DNA of 64,000 nucleotides from Beaufortia kweichowensis (GCA_019155185.1 CM032806.1:1562001-1626000); one strand, 5' to 3'; positions 1 through 13,770 are shown, numbered from the stretch's first letter. The notes: generated from the sequence alone by a model not told the origin. Numbers and translations are program-made.

Positions 1-228
1 TTTGCTCACTAGGGGACTAAAGACAAAAACATCAAGTCATTTAAAAAGTTTCACTAAACTGCTCAACAGAGATTATAAGACAATTAACACGGTATGATTT
101 CTGTCAAGCTAATTTAAATGATAAAAGCATGTATACAAATATAATAGAATTGACCTGGCGTGGTGGTTCAGTCTTTGTAGGATTTAATACATCAACCATT
201 TGGTACCAGCCCTGGGTCACACTCTAAT
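1..228. other. AT-rich flank, no gene seen
   Basis: No open frame or firm element is visible. Bases 150-228 faintly resemble a decayed tRNA-derived SINE head running into the simple repeat that follows (a GGTGGTTCAGT-like A-box word and a CCTGGGTCACACTC-like B-box word), but the match is too weak to call. Confidence 0.3.
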
Positions 229-345
229 TTCTTTTCTTTTCTTTTTTCTTTTCTTTTCTATTCTATTCTATTCTATTCTATTCTATTCTATTCTATTCTA
301 TTCTATTCTATTCTATTCTATTCTATTCTATTCTATTCTATTCTA
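229..345 (+). repeat. (TTCTA)18 microsatellite with a TTTTC-type leader
   Basis: Bases 256-345 are 18 uninterrupted copies of TTCTA. Bases 229-255 are TTTTC-like units from which the TTCTA array probably grew by one substitution. Perfect purity suggests a young, length-polymorphic locus. Confidence 0.97.
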
Positions 346-699
346 TAAACACCAAACTGCAACCTGAAAATCCCCAAGTGAAGAAATACATATTGTGACT
401 GTCAAATAATGAAAACATTTGTTATCATTAATACCCCAGAAAAGTATAGAGCCATCTTAAAGTCTTGTTGAATTCATTTAGCCTTAACACTCCATGTGAG
501 TTTATTCTGAAAGGCTGGTTACATGCTGCAAAACAAATTTTGAAAAGGTAAAAGTACTATAATTATACACAGCAGAAGTCTGGTTTTGCTTTTAAAATGA
601 CATGTGTATGAAAATTCTTCTGTTCTGTCTAAAAGTTCAATTACATTAATATTCATTTCAAGGCAACGACTAACAACAAGTGACCAGCAAACAAATAAT
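346..699. other. Nothing recognised
   Basis: AT-rich unique-looking sequence with no repeat, exon or site that I can support. Confidence 0.4.
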
Positions 700-1550
700 A
701 TTCCAGACAGCCTGAGAGATATTTGCAGTTTCCTTATGACCCGCCCAACATCTGCTGTCATTTGCAGGTCAGGGATGGAGCACTCATTTGGGTGAGAAAA
801 GAGGGGTCAGACGCATTCAGAGCCATGGATTTCATGGACTTGAGTCACAGTGGGCTTCCCCTTGCCTTAACCTTCCTTCCAGCATCAGGGTCCGGCGTGC
901 GTTGAATCGATAGCCTTCTGCGCTGCCTGTGGGCTTCCACACATCCCATGATAAGCTCAGGGTTAATGACTTGTGACACGTTTAATTCCCAGAATGCCCC
1001 GCGTGTCACGCTTTGACTCTGCTGAAAGATCTCAGCTCCGGCTCTGGGACGAGACCACCATCAGTTCGGTGTCGTTTTTAGCTGCTTTTTTGGCCGGCTG
1101 TTCAGACATTAGACGCGGAGCGGGCGCGCTCTTTGTCTAGCCCTCTTGTTCGTTCTGTTGCTTTGGGACTTCAAAGCGTACAGTAATTCAATTCCATAGC
1201 AGAGAGCTGCTGTCAAACATTGCTTTATGTGTGGGCGACCGGGCTTACCATATGGATTTGTTTGCTTTTAATGTCAAAGCGCAAGTTTTCTCTGAGGGTA
1301 TATTCTAAACACAGGAACATTTTTACAGTCTTCTATTTCCTATTGTTCCCCGGTCTCATTAAGTGCCTTAGATTCAGTTCAATTAGTGACAGGGATTGCT
1401 TGTTAGCATCTCTGCCCGGAAACACGCAGAGGCCTGAAACCTTATAGATGATTGAAGGGGAATGAAGCGATTGGGTTAATTACAGGAGGAGAAAAGACTC
1501 ACAGCGTGTCAAACCCCATTACGCGGGGTTAGCAGATAACAACAATTATA
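700..1550. promoter_or_regulatory. Candidate conserved non-coding / CpG-richer island
   Basis: This block is clearly more complex and GC-richer than its flanks. Bases 990-1135 hold a local cluster of CpG (GCGTGTCACGC, CCGGCTCTGGGACGAG, GACGCGGAGCGGGCGCGC). Bases 1470-1550 hold a GGGTTAATTACAGG homeodomain-like word. No convincing open frame or splice pair is present. It could be an enhancer cluster or a weak CpG promoter; composition is the only evidence. Confidence 0.35.
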
Positions 1551-2937
1551 TACGGTAATTGATGTTTTTGTAAAGCTATAGTAAAAATTAAGACAGACAT
1601 ATTGAATTATTGTAAAAGCCCTTTTTTTTGATGGTCTTAATTCTTTTTATTTATCATACTAGTATTTATTGCTTTAAGCTATTTAAGCTTTTGCTATATC
1701 ACCAGTCCTGATTGAAACATACCATTGCAGGTTACTTCATCATACTGACATGTCCTGCAAAATTGTACCAACTGTTCAAATAATACTATACTGTTATAAG
1801 CTTTCCATTCTGATTTTGGGAAAGACAAGAAAAACAGTTTTTTTAGAGAGAATGCAAATTTTGTATGTACTTGCTTAATAACTGATTGTTTATTTTTAAC
1901 CAAAATTGATTATAGTTTACCAAAGCTGAAACTATTAACTGAAAACATAAAAGGTAAAAATAAAATAAATAAAGGTATTAAAAACTACAGTCTGGTTACA
2001 GATCGCAGCTTTAACACATGATATGTAGAAAGAAAAATGAAAACAGTGCATGAGTTTAGCATTGGTAATCACAGATGAGGTCTCTTTTAATACCTTATTT
2101 GTTTCTTTAATAAGGTAGAGAACACTTAGGATTTAACAATCTCTTTCTCCTGAAAAAAACAAATCTTTTCATACAAAACAATTACAAAGTTTCAGAAACC
2201 TCAACAATGTCTCAAAATATTCCCAGATTGCCAAGATTCCACTCTTATTTCCTATCAGAGTATTATAAAAGCAAATATTTTGAGTCTTTATTCTTACAGT
2301 TTTGTTTTATTTGTGTCTCTCCTTTTTCTCTCAAGGAACTTTAAAACTGAATGGACACAGTAACAGCATGATGACCATCAGGTGACCCGCACACAATGTC
2401 ATTTGCAGGAAAAGTTAAAAAATAAACATCAGGTAAGAAACATGCTTGACAGATTTCTTGTTAGAATACTAACTGGATCTGACGGTTCAATCAGAACGCT
2501 CAGTAATAGTTCATGAGAATAAGCATTATCTCTGTATGTCTGTATCATGGCCAGACACCTGCAGCGCAGAGGAAAATGAGTCTACCAGCACTAAAGCAAA
2601 GCAGACAAACAGGCTTTACAGCGTCTGAATATTTGTAGATACGCTTGTGTGACAGCAGATACTGTGGTACTACTTATCAGCACCTTGCATGAACCGGCAT
2701 GCGTGTGGTGAAACTGTATTTGCTAGACGTTTGCAAATCTACACACAACAAATCACGGTTACATGCGTTGCATGCAGAAGTTGGCCAGAGCTTTACAACC
2801 AATGATAAAGCAGGACTGTAAATTAATATTTAACATTTTTGTGCATTTTATGAGAGAAAGTGAGTAGTTTATGGGAGTGTATTTGCTCGGTAGTGTGTTT
2901 TGCCTTTAGTCTTTTCATTCGTGGCTCTCGAATCCAG
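1551..2937. other. Nothing firm
   Basis: AT-rich intron- or intergenic-like sequence. The open frame reading through 2860-2937 depends on a GTG codon and is interrupted upstream by TAG, so that part is not supported as coding. Confidence 0.4.
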
Positions 2938-3162
2938 AATATGAAGAATAAAGCAGTCAGAGAGAAACAAACAGAGACTTACTGTGCTGATGATTTAATG
3001 AAGATACAGGCTCCCAGTCTGAACATTAAAATGGAGATGGTAGAGAAACCTTATTCTGTCCTGCAGGAGAGAGAAGAAAGTTCAGGAAGCATCAGCGATT
3101 ATCCCATGATAAAAGAAGGAGGTGAAGTCGACTTCAAGATTATTGATCTACAGGGAGAATAA
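2938..3162 (+). CDS. Candidate 3'-terminal coding exon, unknown protein
   Basis: I do not recognise the protein. An AG acceptor (CTCGAATCCAG) ends at 2937 after a pyrimidine-rich stretch, and the frame then stays open for 74 codons to TAA at 3160-3162. The peptide is hydrophilic, Glu/Lys/Met-rich and without membrane segments. It contains SDYPMI, which fits the immunoreceptor tyrosine-based inhibitory motif pattern (S/I/V/L-x-Y-x-x-I/V/L), and a nearby KPYSVLQ that lacks the required residue at -2. This could be the cytoplasmic tail of an immune-type receptor, but one short motif match in a random tail is weak evidence. An AATAAA lies at 3689-3694, though inside a repeat-like stretch. No matching upstream exon was found. 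It could equally be a pseudogene fragment or a chance frame. Confidence 0.3.
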   Translation, partial: NMKNKAVREKQTETYCADDLMKIQAPSLNIKMEMVEKPYSVLQEREESSGSISDYPMIKEGGEVDFKIIDLQGE

Positions 3163-3379
3163 GGCATGTTACTCTTAAGTGGCTCTTACGCACAAATCTC
3201 TTCTCAAATAGTCCTGAGAGACAGGTTAGTTGAGAAATGACCATCATGTCTGTTGGTGGCGTGAGGCTGAAACCGCTGACTGCTGTCATATTTCAACCCT
3301 AACACACACAAACTTAAAACACTTAAAGTGTTATTTCGGTAAAAAACCTTGTGAGTTGCCATGTTATCTGCTCCCTACA

Positions 3380-3735
3380 TAGGCAACTAAATTGGATCTC
3401 AAATATGCCCTACATAGCCAGCAACTTCTATAGCATGTAAAGTAGACAGTAGACACAAAATTGAATGCAAAACGCTGTTAAACGAATGATGCATTACTCT
3501 TATAAACGTAGAAATATTTAATTTTGACTGACATAGAAAATCTGTCGTTTTATTAATACTTTAATATTTCAATCATTTAATTCATTTATTTAATTTTAAA
3601 AATGTTATATTAAACACATTTGATTATTTTTTTAGTGACCCTGTTGCAGTGCATTTTGGGATCGTCTTCTTCACAAAGAATACATGAGAATAAAGATGTT
3701 CCTGTCTACTTTCTTAAAACATGATGCCTTAAAAA
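3380..3735 (+). repeat. Dispersed repeat (GTTGCAGTGCATTTTGGGA family)
   Basis: The core at about 3642-3700 matches 29090-29135 (GTTGCAGTGCATTCTGGGA followed by a shared ATACATG word). From memory, the upstream part (ATGATGCATTACTCTTATA) also belongs to a high-copy fish repeat. Boundaries are approximate. Confidence 0.5.
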
Positions 3736-4035
3736 TGCTGTTCAGTGCGATGGTTCACTCAGGTATTGGAGCGGATCTTTAGTCCAACCGCACAAGATTA
3801 ATGCAACCACATATCAAAGCAGCGCTGTAGGGCATTATCAGACACATCCTCAGATAACACGCCTTGAACCCTGTTTTTGAACATGAGCAATGATAGGCCA
3901 GAGGCGATATGTGTTTTCTTCCATATTTTTTTTTTTTTCTTAGGATATAAACCTTACCCTTTAGTATTGTAATGTTACTGCAAATGTGACTGTTTAACAA
4001 TAGTAACAGTCTCTGACTGGTCTAATGAAATATAT

Positions 4036-4225
4036 GTGACCCTGTCTGTGAAAATCCAGCTAAAGTCATTTTTTATCTGTGAACTGGTTTCTACATAAAA
4101 ATCAAATTTTCTGAAAAGAAAATTCTGTAAAAGTATAACCTTGATATCTTTAATATTGACTGAATAAGGCAATGCCAAAGATTGAAATCATAGTAAAATT
4201 AATGGTTGAAATCAAACTTTTATGC
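4036..4225 (+). repeat. Dispersed repeat copy 1 (partner at 29197-29365)
   Basis: The two copies share, in the same order, a TGTGTGAAAA/TCTGTGAAAA start, AAAGTCATTTT, TGGTTTCTACATA, a GTAAAA..ATAT-CCTTGA/CCTGA stretch and an AATAAGGC-TGCCAAA / AGTAAGGC-TGTCAAA segment. Identity is moderate, so both are old. The transposon class is not clear. Confidence 0.65.
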
Positions 4226-4291
4226 TCCTAATCTCAGTCTAATTAGACTTTAGCCTGGTTTTCACAGACAAGAGTGACATTTGTGATATTT

Positions 4292-4580
4292 TAAAAGAAT
4301 AGTTTACCAGAATAAACTAATTATGTCGTAATTTACTAATCTTCATTGCATTCCAAACCTCTTTAGAAACTCTTTTTAATTTCTTCCACAAAACACAAAA
4401 TAGGACTGATGTTATACAGCCAATTTGAGCTTGACAGTTTTACTCCCTATTGACTTTTTATTATTTGAAAAATACTGTTTGGATATTCTTTAAAAACAGA
4501 TCATTTGTGTCCTACAAAAGAAAGTCATAAAGGTGGTTTGGACTGATAAGAAAGTAAGTAAAACATGACAGAATTTGTTA
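4292..4580. repeat. Decayed fold-back MITE, family 1
   Basis: A degraded copy of the fish fold-back repeat whose left arm reads like GATAGTTCACCCAAAA, with inner words TTCCAAACCT and CTTCCACAAAACACAAAA, and whose right arm reads like AAAGAAAGTCATAAAGGTGG ... GTAAACATGACAGAATTT. Better copies lie at 18854-19075 and 52290-52560. The outer ends are poorly preserved. Confidence 0.65.
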
Positions 4581-5229
4581 TTATATAAGACTTTTATGCG
4601 TAAATGAAAATAGCACAAAGAACATATTGTTGTTTTTACTGGAGAAAACTTTAACGAACATTATAAATAAAATAAAATGCTATTAAAATGTATGACACGC
4701 CATAGTTTCTGAAAGAAAATCGAGAACCAGCTTTCCATAACACTTTACTAATGATCAGTAGGGGATAAACTCCAAGATATCTGACATTTCAAGCCCCGAG
4801 TCCAAAATCATCTCATCCGTTCTCTCTAATTTACACCCGCAGCAGTGCCAGGTCTAGCAGGACCAAATTATTGGCCCAGCAGGTACAAACTGGCATATCT
4901 GATTGAGTACAGACTGAAATACTACATGCACAATAGATCCTTTTATCCAGTAAAAGGTTCAGACTATAAAATATATTTTGTGACTTTGTATGCATTTGCT
5001 CGGTTTATACTTCGATGAGCATTCATTTTGCCTTTGCCATTTTAAAAGACTGGAAAATGTTAGAATTCAGTGAAACAGTTTCTTGCATGAAATATCAAGT
5101 TGAGACAGAAGCTGGGCAAATTAAAACTGACGTTTGTGGCTTTTCATAACCAAAAGCGTACTGACAGGGCAGAACGCGTTCAGAAAACACTTTTGCCCAT
5201 TTGGTGGAAGTTGTTGTTATGAAGCCATT
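4581..5229. other. Nothing firm
   Basis: AT-rich unique-looking sequence. A few CAGCAGT and CCAGCAGG words around 4840-4885 form no larger pattern. Confidence 0.35.
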
Positions 5230-5600
5230 GTGACAGCGCTGACATCTGAAGACTTATGACCTGTTTAGACAGAGTTTTCAGAGGCCGAAATCATCACCGT
5301 GATTGAGCATTGATCAATGATCATTCACTTCGTAACAGATCAATCATTGTCCGAGCGCACGCTGACTGCTGCTGATGGGAAACTCGCTGGCATTTGTGCA
5401 ATAGTAGCGTGAACCTGAAATCGATAGCCGCTTTCAGCAGGGACTGTGTGTCTTGAGTTATTTGATAACTTTCCAATTAAACACGTTTTTGGAGAGCGTG
5501 TAAGTGATTAACTGATAAAGCTCTTCCCTATTTCATGTGTTTATGGAAAAATCCATGGAGTGTATTCTTGCTCACAGACACTGAACGCAACGTTGCGGGG
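5230..5600. promoter_or_regulatory. Candidate conserved non-coding element
   Basis: Higher-complexity block with a nested palindromic run ATTGATCAATGATCATT at about 5311, AATCGATAG at 5420 and a CCAATTAAAC word at 5472. No open frame or splice logic. The call rests on composition only. Confidence 0.3.
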
Positions 5601-5808
5601 AAAGCGAAGAGGATTCATTAGAGAAGATAATGCTGTTGAGCTGAAAATTGAATGTCTTTGCAGATGACAGTACTTTAGAAATTAGTGTAAAATATAATGA
5701 TGAGCATTGTAAGCAATGCTGCATTGGTAATAAGAATATGTTGTATGGGGAAAGAGAGGGGGAGGCTTTTTACTATGTATACTGGATATAATGGGTTTAT
5801 CACAGATA

Positions 5809-5998
5809 CTATAGTTTAACTCTGAAGTACAACCATACCAACCACAAAGTTACCATTGTCTCACTATAGTAATCAGTTTAACTATGATGTTTGTAGTAAA
5901 ACTATGGTAATACAAATGGTCATCAATCTGCCAAAAAGCCATGATTACTACACTTTTACTATAGTAAAACCGTGGTAGATTTTCTGAAGGAAAGGTAT
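5809..5998. repeat. Fold-back MITE, family 2 (CCATGGTTTTACTATAG type)
   Basis: Arms rich in TATAGTTTAACT on the left and ACTATAGTAAAACCGTGGT on the right face each other around TTTGTAGTAAAACTATGG. A second, longer copy is at 43861-44070 and fragments are at 6660-6696 and 25211-25275. No coding capacity; non-autonomous. Confidence 0.75.
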
Positions 5999-7135
5999 AC
6001 AAGCAAAGACTGGGGCTATAGCTTTAACACTTTCTACTCAATACTATATTCCTAATTCTTGTTTTAAAGTCAATTTCTGCATAGCCACACACTTAAGAAC
6101 CTTTAAAACCAACAAAGAAAAGCACTGCTAAAATTCTCCAAACCTCATACACAGAATGAGATGCATATGTTATAACAGCTTCACTGGTTTACAGGTCCAG
6201 CATACATGACGCTCAATGCACTTTTTCTTTCTTGGATGCAGAGGATACAGATGACATACTGCTTGTCACTACAGGCAAAACAGTCCAAGGCCAAGGCAGT
6301 CAATGATGAGAAGTCAAAACTTTATTCTTTTCATCTAACATAACATACAACACCATCAAAGAAACATTTTTAAGCATGTTTAATTGCACTTAAATATTAA
6401 TTGCTTGTCAACACAAGAATCATGTTTATAACAAAAACATAATTCAGAATCACAATCACATATTATTATAAAATATCATTATACTGTATAAATTGTAAAT
6501 GAATGTTGAAGTTGCAAGAAGATTATCTTTTAATGGAAATACAAACAGACACACTTTGAGAAATAAGTGTTTCTTATTCAACAACATTTACTTCAATGCC
6601 AGTTACTTAAAATACTGTATCTGGTCGAAAATGATTTGAATGCTGGTTTTAAATGAGTTAAAGTATGATTACTGTAGTAAAACCATGGCTAATTCATTTT
6701 CATTATTAGATTATGACTTTTAATCCGTAATATACAGTATAAAGCAGTATTCTTCACGATATTATACCTCCATGATGACCTCCAAGGCATATGCGCTGTG
6801 CGCCTTGTGCGCGTGCCTGCGCGTGCCTGGAGCGACTTTCTGATGAGATCACAGGAAAACCGAGCTCACTGTGCAGTAAACCCGAGTCCTTAAAAGCAAA
6901 CTTTAATCTAAACTCCCAAAACACAAACGCAGGAAGTCAAACATCACGGAAGCATCTCTGTTATTTTAAAAGGAACATCAGAGATGTTTTTAGATGACGT
7001 CTCCATGGATTATCCAGGTGCGCTTTGCCATCTGCTTTCTAAATAAATTTGTCAATCCCGTCTCTGACTACACTGGTGAATAATGACTGATGTGACATTA
7101 CACAATAAAAGTAGAAACATCTCGCATAATAACGT
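5999..7135. other. Mostly featureless, with one MITE family 2 fragment
   Basis: Bases 6660-6696 (ATTACTGTAGTAAAACCATGG) are a family 2 fragment. Bases 6780-7010 are GC-richer, with CGCGTGCCTG repeated words, and form a small island of unknown role. The rest is AT-rich and unrecognised. Confidence 0.45.
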
Positions 7136-7200
7136 TTATTACATTTACATTTAGGTATTTAACTGACGCTTTTATCCAAAGCGACTATCCAAATATTTAT
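7136..7200 (-). repeat. SINE 3' segment, minus strand
   Basis: Reads GACGCTTTTATCCAAAGCGAC on this strand, the complement of the GTCGCTTTGGATAAAAGCGTC segment found near the 3' end of many teleost V-SINE-like elements. Only the tail survives; no tRNA-like head is visible. Confidence 0.85.
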
Positions 7201-8982
7201 AAGATTTATTAATAAGTCAGGGGCGAATAATATACTTTACAGACTCGCTTATCTACATAATACTTTAAAATCAATGATTTGTAAATATTTAGTTATAAAT
7301 AATTGAATTCGCTTTACATTATCTGTTACACCTGCAGAGTATTACAGTTTCCACTGCAAGTAGAGGAGTCTGACGCACGCGGTGCGTGATGACGCGTTTT
7401 GGGTCAATTCGGTCTCCATACTGAACGCGTTCGAAACGCGTTTGTGGAAACGTGCAAATGGACGTTGTTTGCCGGATTTGCACTTTACAATAAAACTTCA
7501 GTTAAAGAAACCTTTGTCAGAAACGTCAGTAAACCTTCCTGATCGGGTAAATCACGCCATTAAAATGGCACAACATGGCACAAGTTCTCAGCTCTTTAAA
7601 CACACAAAAGTTTAGAAATTGTTTGACATAATTGCCACAGTTACAATTGTGCTATTTTATGCTTTTGATAAGTTTACTACTATTCTAAAATGTGGATCTA
7701 AACAACAGTGAGTGAGTGTTTTTTGACTGGAACTGTAGACTTAAACTCTTAAAAGTTATGCATGTCAGTTAATATTAATATAGAGGTGAAATATGTTTAT
7801 AATCTGTGCCATTGTGAAAAGTTTTGGAGACTTATAACTGTTTTATACAAATATAGTTTTAGAGAAATCTAGTTTGCTCTCATGCACATTGGCATTTCTG
7901 TCAGATTGCGTTACTGTTTCTTACAGTGAATTGTGTTAATGATCACAGTCCATTTTTGGCCGTCATATTTTTAGAGAGGCAGTTACCAAAAGTTGTCCAA
8001 ACTGCAGTTTGTGAAAAGAAAAGATATCTTTTAAGCAGAAAAACCAACAGGATGACATATGATTTATTAAAATGTTGTGGGTTTATATTCTGGGTTATTT
8101 TTCAGTTTTGTCTAAAATGCAGATTTTGTGATTATGGTATCATTTTGAGTGTTATGTTGTCAGTATGTTAAATTATTTGATATCTTATATCCTCAGATGT
8201 AGACATTGTTTGCCCAATTAAGAAACATTATTGTCATTTCCATTTGAATGTAAAATGTTTTTGTGCAGTCTTGTTTTCATGTCGATAATTATTTTGGCAC
8301 GTATGGGGGAAAAATGTTGTCTTGATAATAAAAGCAGCTTGCTTGTAAATAATAAGCATTTTTATGTGGTTAAGTGAATGGGTTCGCTCAGAATTGTTTT
8401 TCCGCTGATAATTAGTGAAGTGGAGAGAAAATGTCCCGTTTCTGTGGCAATGCTTATAAATCACATTCTGTTAAAATATTCGACCTGCTATTTAGATATA
8501 ATTCATTTTTCTGCTTCAGTATCGCTGCGTTCCGGATGCGTTAAGTGATGATAGAAATCTAATAAGGATGTGTTTTCTTTCTGCGATTGAACGCACATAC
8601 TGATTACAGAAACTGTGTATCTTCTGGTGTCTTGTGAACCCTGAGACGGGTCGTGAACCCCTGTAGACATGTAATGCATGAATGTTTGGGTCATTTATAG
8701 CTCTCTTTGCCTTTATTCTGTTCACTGTTCAGATAATTATATAGTGTTGTCACTGTGGTTATAGATTATACTGTATTTATTATTGCTCTTTACTGACTAT
8801 TCTATATAACAGTGATTCATCTAATATATATATACATCTATTCATTGTTGAAGTTTTTTGTTGAATAGTTGTACATGAGGGACACATGCTGCTTGTTTTG
8901 TAGAAACCCAAATCATTTTTACCTCAGGAGTTCACCATCAGCACATTCAATCAAACTCCAATGTGATTTTCTGTGATTTTAG
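7201..8982. other. Nothing recognised
   Basis: Unique-looking AT-rich sequence. A CpG-bearing patch at 7370-7450 (GCACGCGGTGCGTGATGACGCG) is short and lacks promoter logic. A poor AT-rich stretch lies at 8815-8845. Confidence 0.35.
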
Positions 8983-9126
8983 AGTGCAGTCCTGTGATCT
9001 TTCTTCACCCGCCGTGTCCCTGTGCTACTCAGACCCGAATGAAAGAAACAGCCAGAGCTTCCATCAGTCCAGACCTCAGACAGCAGAGCCGCAGACGACC
9101 GACCCGTCGATCTGTGGTCTGTGCAG
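8983..9126 (+). CDS. Candidate 144-bp internal cassette exon, unknown protein
   Basis: I do not recognise the protein. A polypyrimidine/AG acceptor (TTCTGTGATTTTAG) ends at 8982 and a donor (GTGCAG|GTAAATC) follows 9126. In the frame starting at 8984 there are 47 complete codons without a stop, most with G or C in the third position, unlike the AT-rich surroundings. The peptide is rich in Ser, Pro, Gln and Thr, as in disordered linkers, and ends ICGLC. The exon length is divisible by three and both flanking introns would be phase 2, so it could be skipped without frame change, typical of alternative cassette exons. A second frame (from 8973) is also open but is Arg-rich and has poorer codon choice. 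Expected partner exons were not found in the window, which fits very long introns. Confidence 0.4.
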
Positions 9127-9239
9127 GTAAATCAAAGGCACTCGTACCTCCTCCCTCAGCGTTTCTCATTTAATGCTGCAAATCGATTGATATTAATCGA
9201 TACAGATGTTTTTTGAAGAATGTGTCTGGAAAATATCAA

Positions 9240-9540
9240 GAATGGCACTTTAGCACTTTAAAGATCTTTTTTGGGGGAGTTGTCGTGACTGCAGAGTCAA
9301 AGAGACTTGTTCGCTTAGACATGAAAGGTTCCTCAGATCAAGCGACTTGAAAATGAGAAACACTTCGTCTTGTAGATTCAGGTCTGACAGAAAGAGCTTG
9401 TCTCAATTGAAACAGAAGCGAGGACGGGCCGGGCTGAGGTGACACGATAAATAAATCTTGATGTGTTTGGAATAGAATTGACAGTGAGACACAAGACTCA
9501 TCTTGAGAATGGCCGTTTACCTTTGTGTAACCTTGTGTAA
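9240..9540. promoter_or_regulatory. Candidate conserved non-coding element
   Basis: Complex, GC-richer block just downstream of the candidate exon (GAGGACGGGCCGGGCTGAGG at 9420). Within 200 bp of an exon, such a block could be a splicing or enhancer element. Composition only. Confidence 0.25.
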
Positions 9541-11596
<2,056 letters not shown>

Positions 11597-11597
<1 letters not shown>

Positions 11598-12119
11598 AAA
11601 TGAGCTCGACGGCTCCTGAGAGAGTTTAATCAAGGCAAAGTCATCTTGATTAAATTAGATGTGTTTAAATGGTGTGTCTGTGCGGTATGAACCGCTAGAA
11701 CCCATTTTAGCAAATATGTGTGAGACTTTTGTCTTTGTGCTTTGTGTTTGTTTGCAGCAGCGCTCGTGTGAATCTTTCAGAATGAATGTCATCACACGTC
11801 ACATTTATGATGCATGTTTGATGACAATAAATAAAATCAATCATAGCATTTTTCATGTGTATTTGCAGTGTATGTGAATACCACGATACAGTAGGTAAAT
11901 ACGGTAAACATCCAGTTAGTCTCTATGATGTCTCTGGCATCAAGATATTGTTCTTGTTTCTCCCTAAATGTAAGATACCTCTATGTATTTTTATCCTCTC
12001 TTTTTGATCTACCAAGTTATAACTTAAGGTTAAGGGAAAGTATATTAACATTAAAATATTGACCTTTATAACTGGTTAAGCAGTTACACTGCTTCATCAT
12101 AACACATTTTTTTTACCGC
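11597..12119. other. Nothing recognised
   Basis: AT-rich unique-looking flank of the AG tract. Confidence 0.35.
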
Positions 12120-12400
12120 TTCTGGGTCACGTTGTAGACTTTGTGCCGTTCTTATGCGTTATACCCCAAACAGTACGATACCAGTCCAAAATAGCCCACC
12201 TGCTGAAGTTGAGGAACCTCTGCGGGAATCCACAGCTTTCATCATCAAATAAGAGTTTATCTCTCTGTATCTCTGGCCCATTTACTGCGGCTTGTGGTTT
12301 TATCTTTATCCGAATACTGCTGTTAGAAAGCGGGGTGTAAAAGTTTTTCACACACGCCTGCTGGGTGGATGAAGCTACAGCCCTGTGGGATAAATGTGTA
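12120..12400. promoter_or_regulatory. Candidate conserved non-coding element
   Basis: Even base composition and high word complexity over 280 bp, open on both strands by chance (12127-12411 minus, 12143-12340 plus). No splice sites support coding. Confidence 0.25.
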
Positions 12401-13589
12401 ACTTTAAACAAAAGGAATAAATGAAGAATGATTGTGTAATTTACCAGCCGAACTAAAGTTTCAGTCTAAACAAACATCTTCAGCACAATCGTAATAATCT
12501 GAAAGGAATGTTCACACAAAAGTTTGAACCTTATGGCATTCCAGATGCTTTTATTTTTCACACAAAACTTGTATATTTCTTGAGCATCAATAGTTGATAG
12601 CGACCATGTCTGTCATGCTATAAAAAGGACAAACCTGGTTTCATTTCTTTATGTGATGTGTCTGAATGAACTATATGACACACATGAGATGACTTAAATG
12701 TTGTAGTATAGTGTGGAATATTGTACGATAGCAGTTTAGGAGTAAAATTAGATACCTTTATCTAAGCCGTTTCTATTGTCATTTATAGGGTGTTTTAAAC
12801 GTTGTTTTGGTTTGTCACAGAAATTATAACAGCTCAGTTTTTTATGTGATGTGGTTTTTCTTTAAATGGTCAGAATCTTTCTCTTGTTTTGTTTCACTTA
12901 CACTTGACAATAGGCATTTATTTAAGTAGAAATAACTATAGATTATTATTTAGATTTTTAGGTTAAATGGAGCAGGCGTTAAGTAGAGCGAATAGTGTGT
13001 ACGCTTTTAGACATTATGTTCAGCTTTGTTATTTTTTCAAAGCGCCAATATGTTACTCCAGATTTTTCTCTTTGATCCTTTGAGAGAATCCTGCTGTGTG
13101 ACCAGGTTCTTCTAATGGAAAAAGGCATAAGAAGGCTGTAAATCGCCGGCATGTTGCCAACAGAATGATTCCTGGCTCTGCATTTGAAGGTGAGAGCAGA
13201 TCCAATCGCAGATGCACGCTGGCATCTAAACTGAACCTTCACTCACATCAAAGACATGCAAAAGGAGACAAAATGGAAGCGCTGGTCGTTTAATGATTAA
13301 GGATGGCTTGTTGCACAGGAGCGACAGCTGGGTGTGAGCTGGCAACAGCTGAAACCATTAAATATTCATTCCTCAAGGAGAAAGTTGAAGAGAAGAAAGG
13401 CAGGAGAAGAAAGAATTGTTAGTACCACTCTGTTGTGTTTTATTGTAGTCATGCTTTATTTCTCTTACTTCTTTTTTATGATCAAAATGAAATGATCACA
13501 ATGCACTTCAGTAATGTGTTGTATTTCTTTGTTAAACTGTTCAATGAGACTGAAACTTAGTCACGTTTATTAAATCAGTTCTTTTTTTC
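12401..13589. other. Nothing firm
   Basis: Bases 12500-12620 may be a very decayed MITE family 1 copy (AGGAATGTTCACACAAAAG). Bases 12980-13250 are a more complex patch. Otherwise AT-rich. Confidence 0.3.
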
Positions 13590-13770
13590 TCTACACCTTT
13601 AAAGTAAAGATGGAAAAAACATTTTTGACTCTGTAGTTTTATCTGCTTTCTGTTGCACAAAAAGATATTTTGAAGTGGAAAAAGTTTCTTCAGATCATAA
13701 AAAGGTAAGAAAGGTTTTTTCTTCTATAAACCTTTGACTTAAAAGAGAACCAAAAATCCATGCGAACAGC
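13590..13770. repeat. Decayed fold-back MITE, family 3
   Basis: Contains the family words CACCTTTAAAGTAAAGATG, GTTTCTTCAGATCATAAA and AAAGGTAAGAAAGG in the family order. Better copies are at 27514, 35160 and 46944. Confidence 0.5.
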
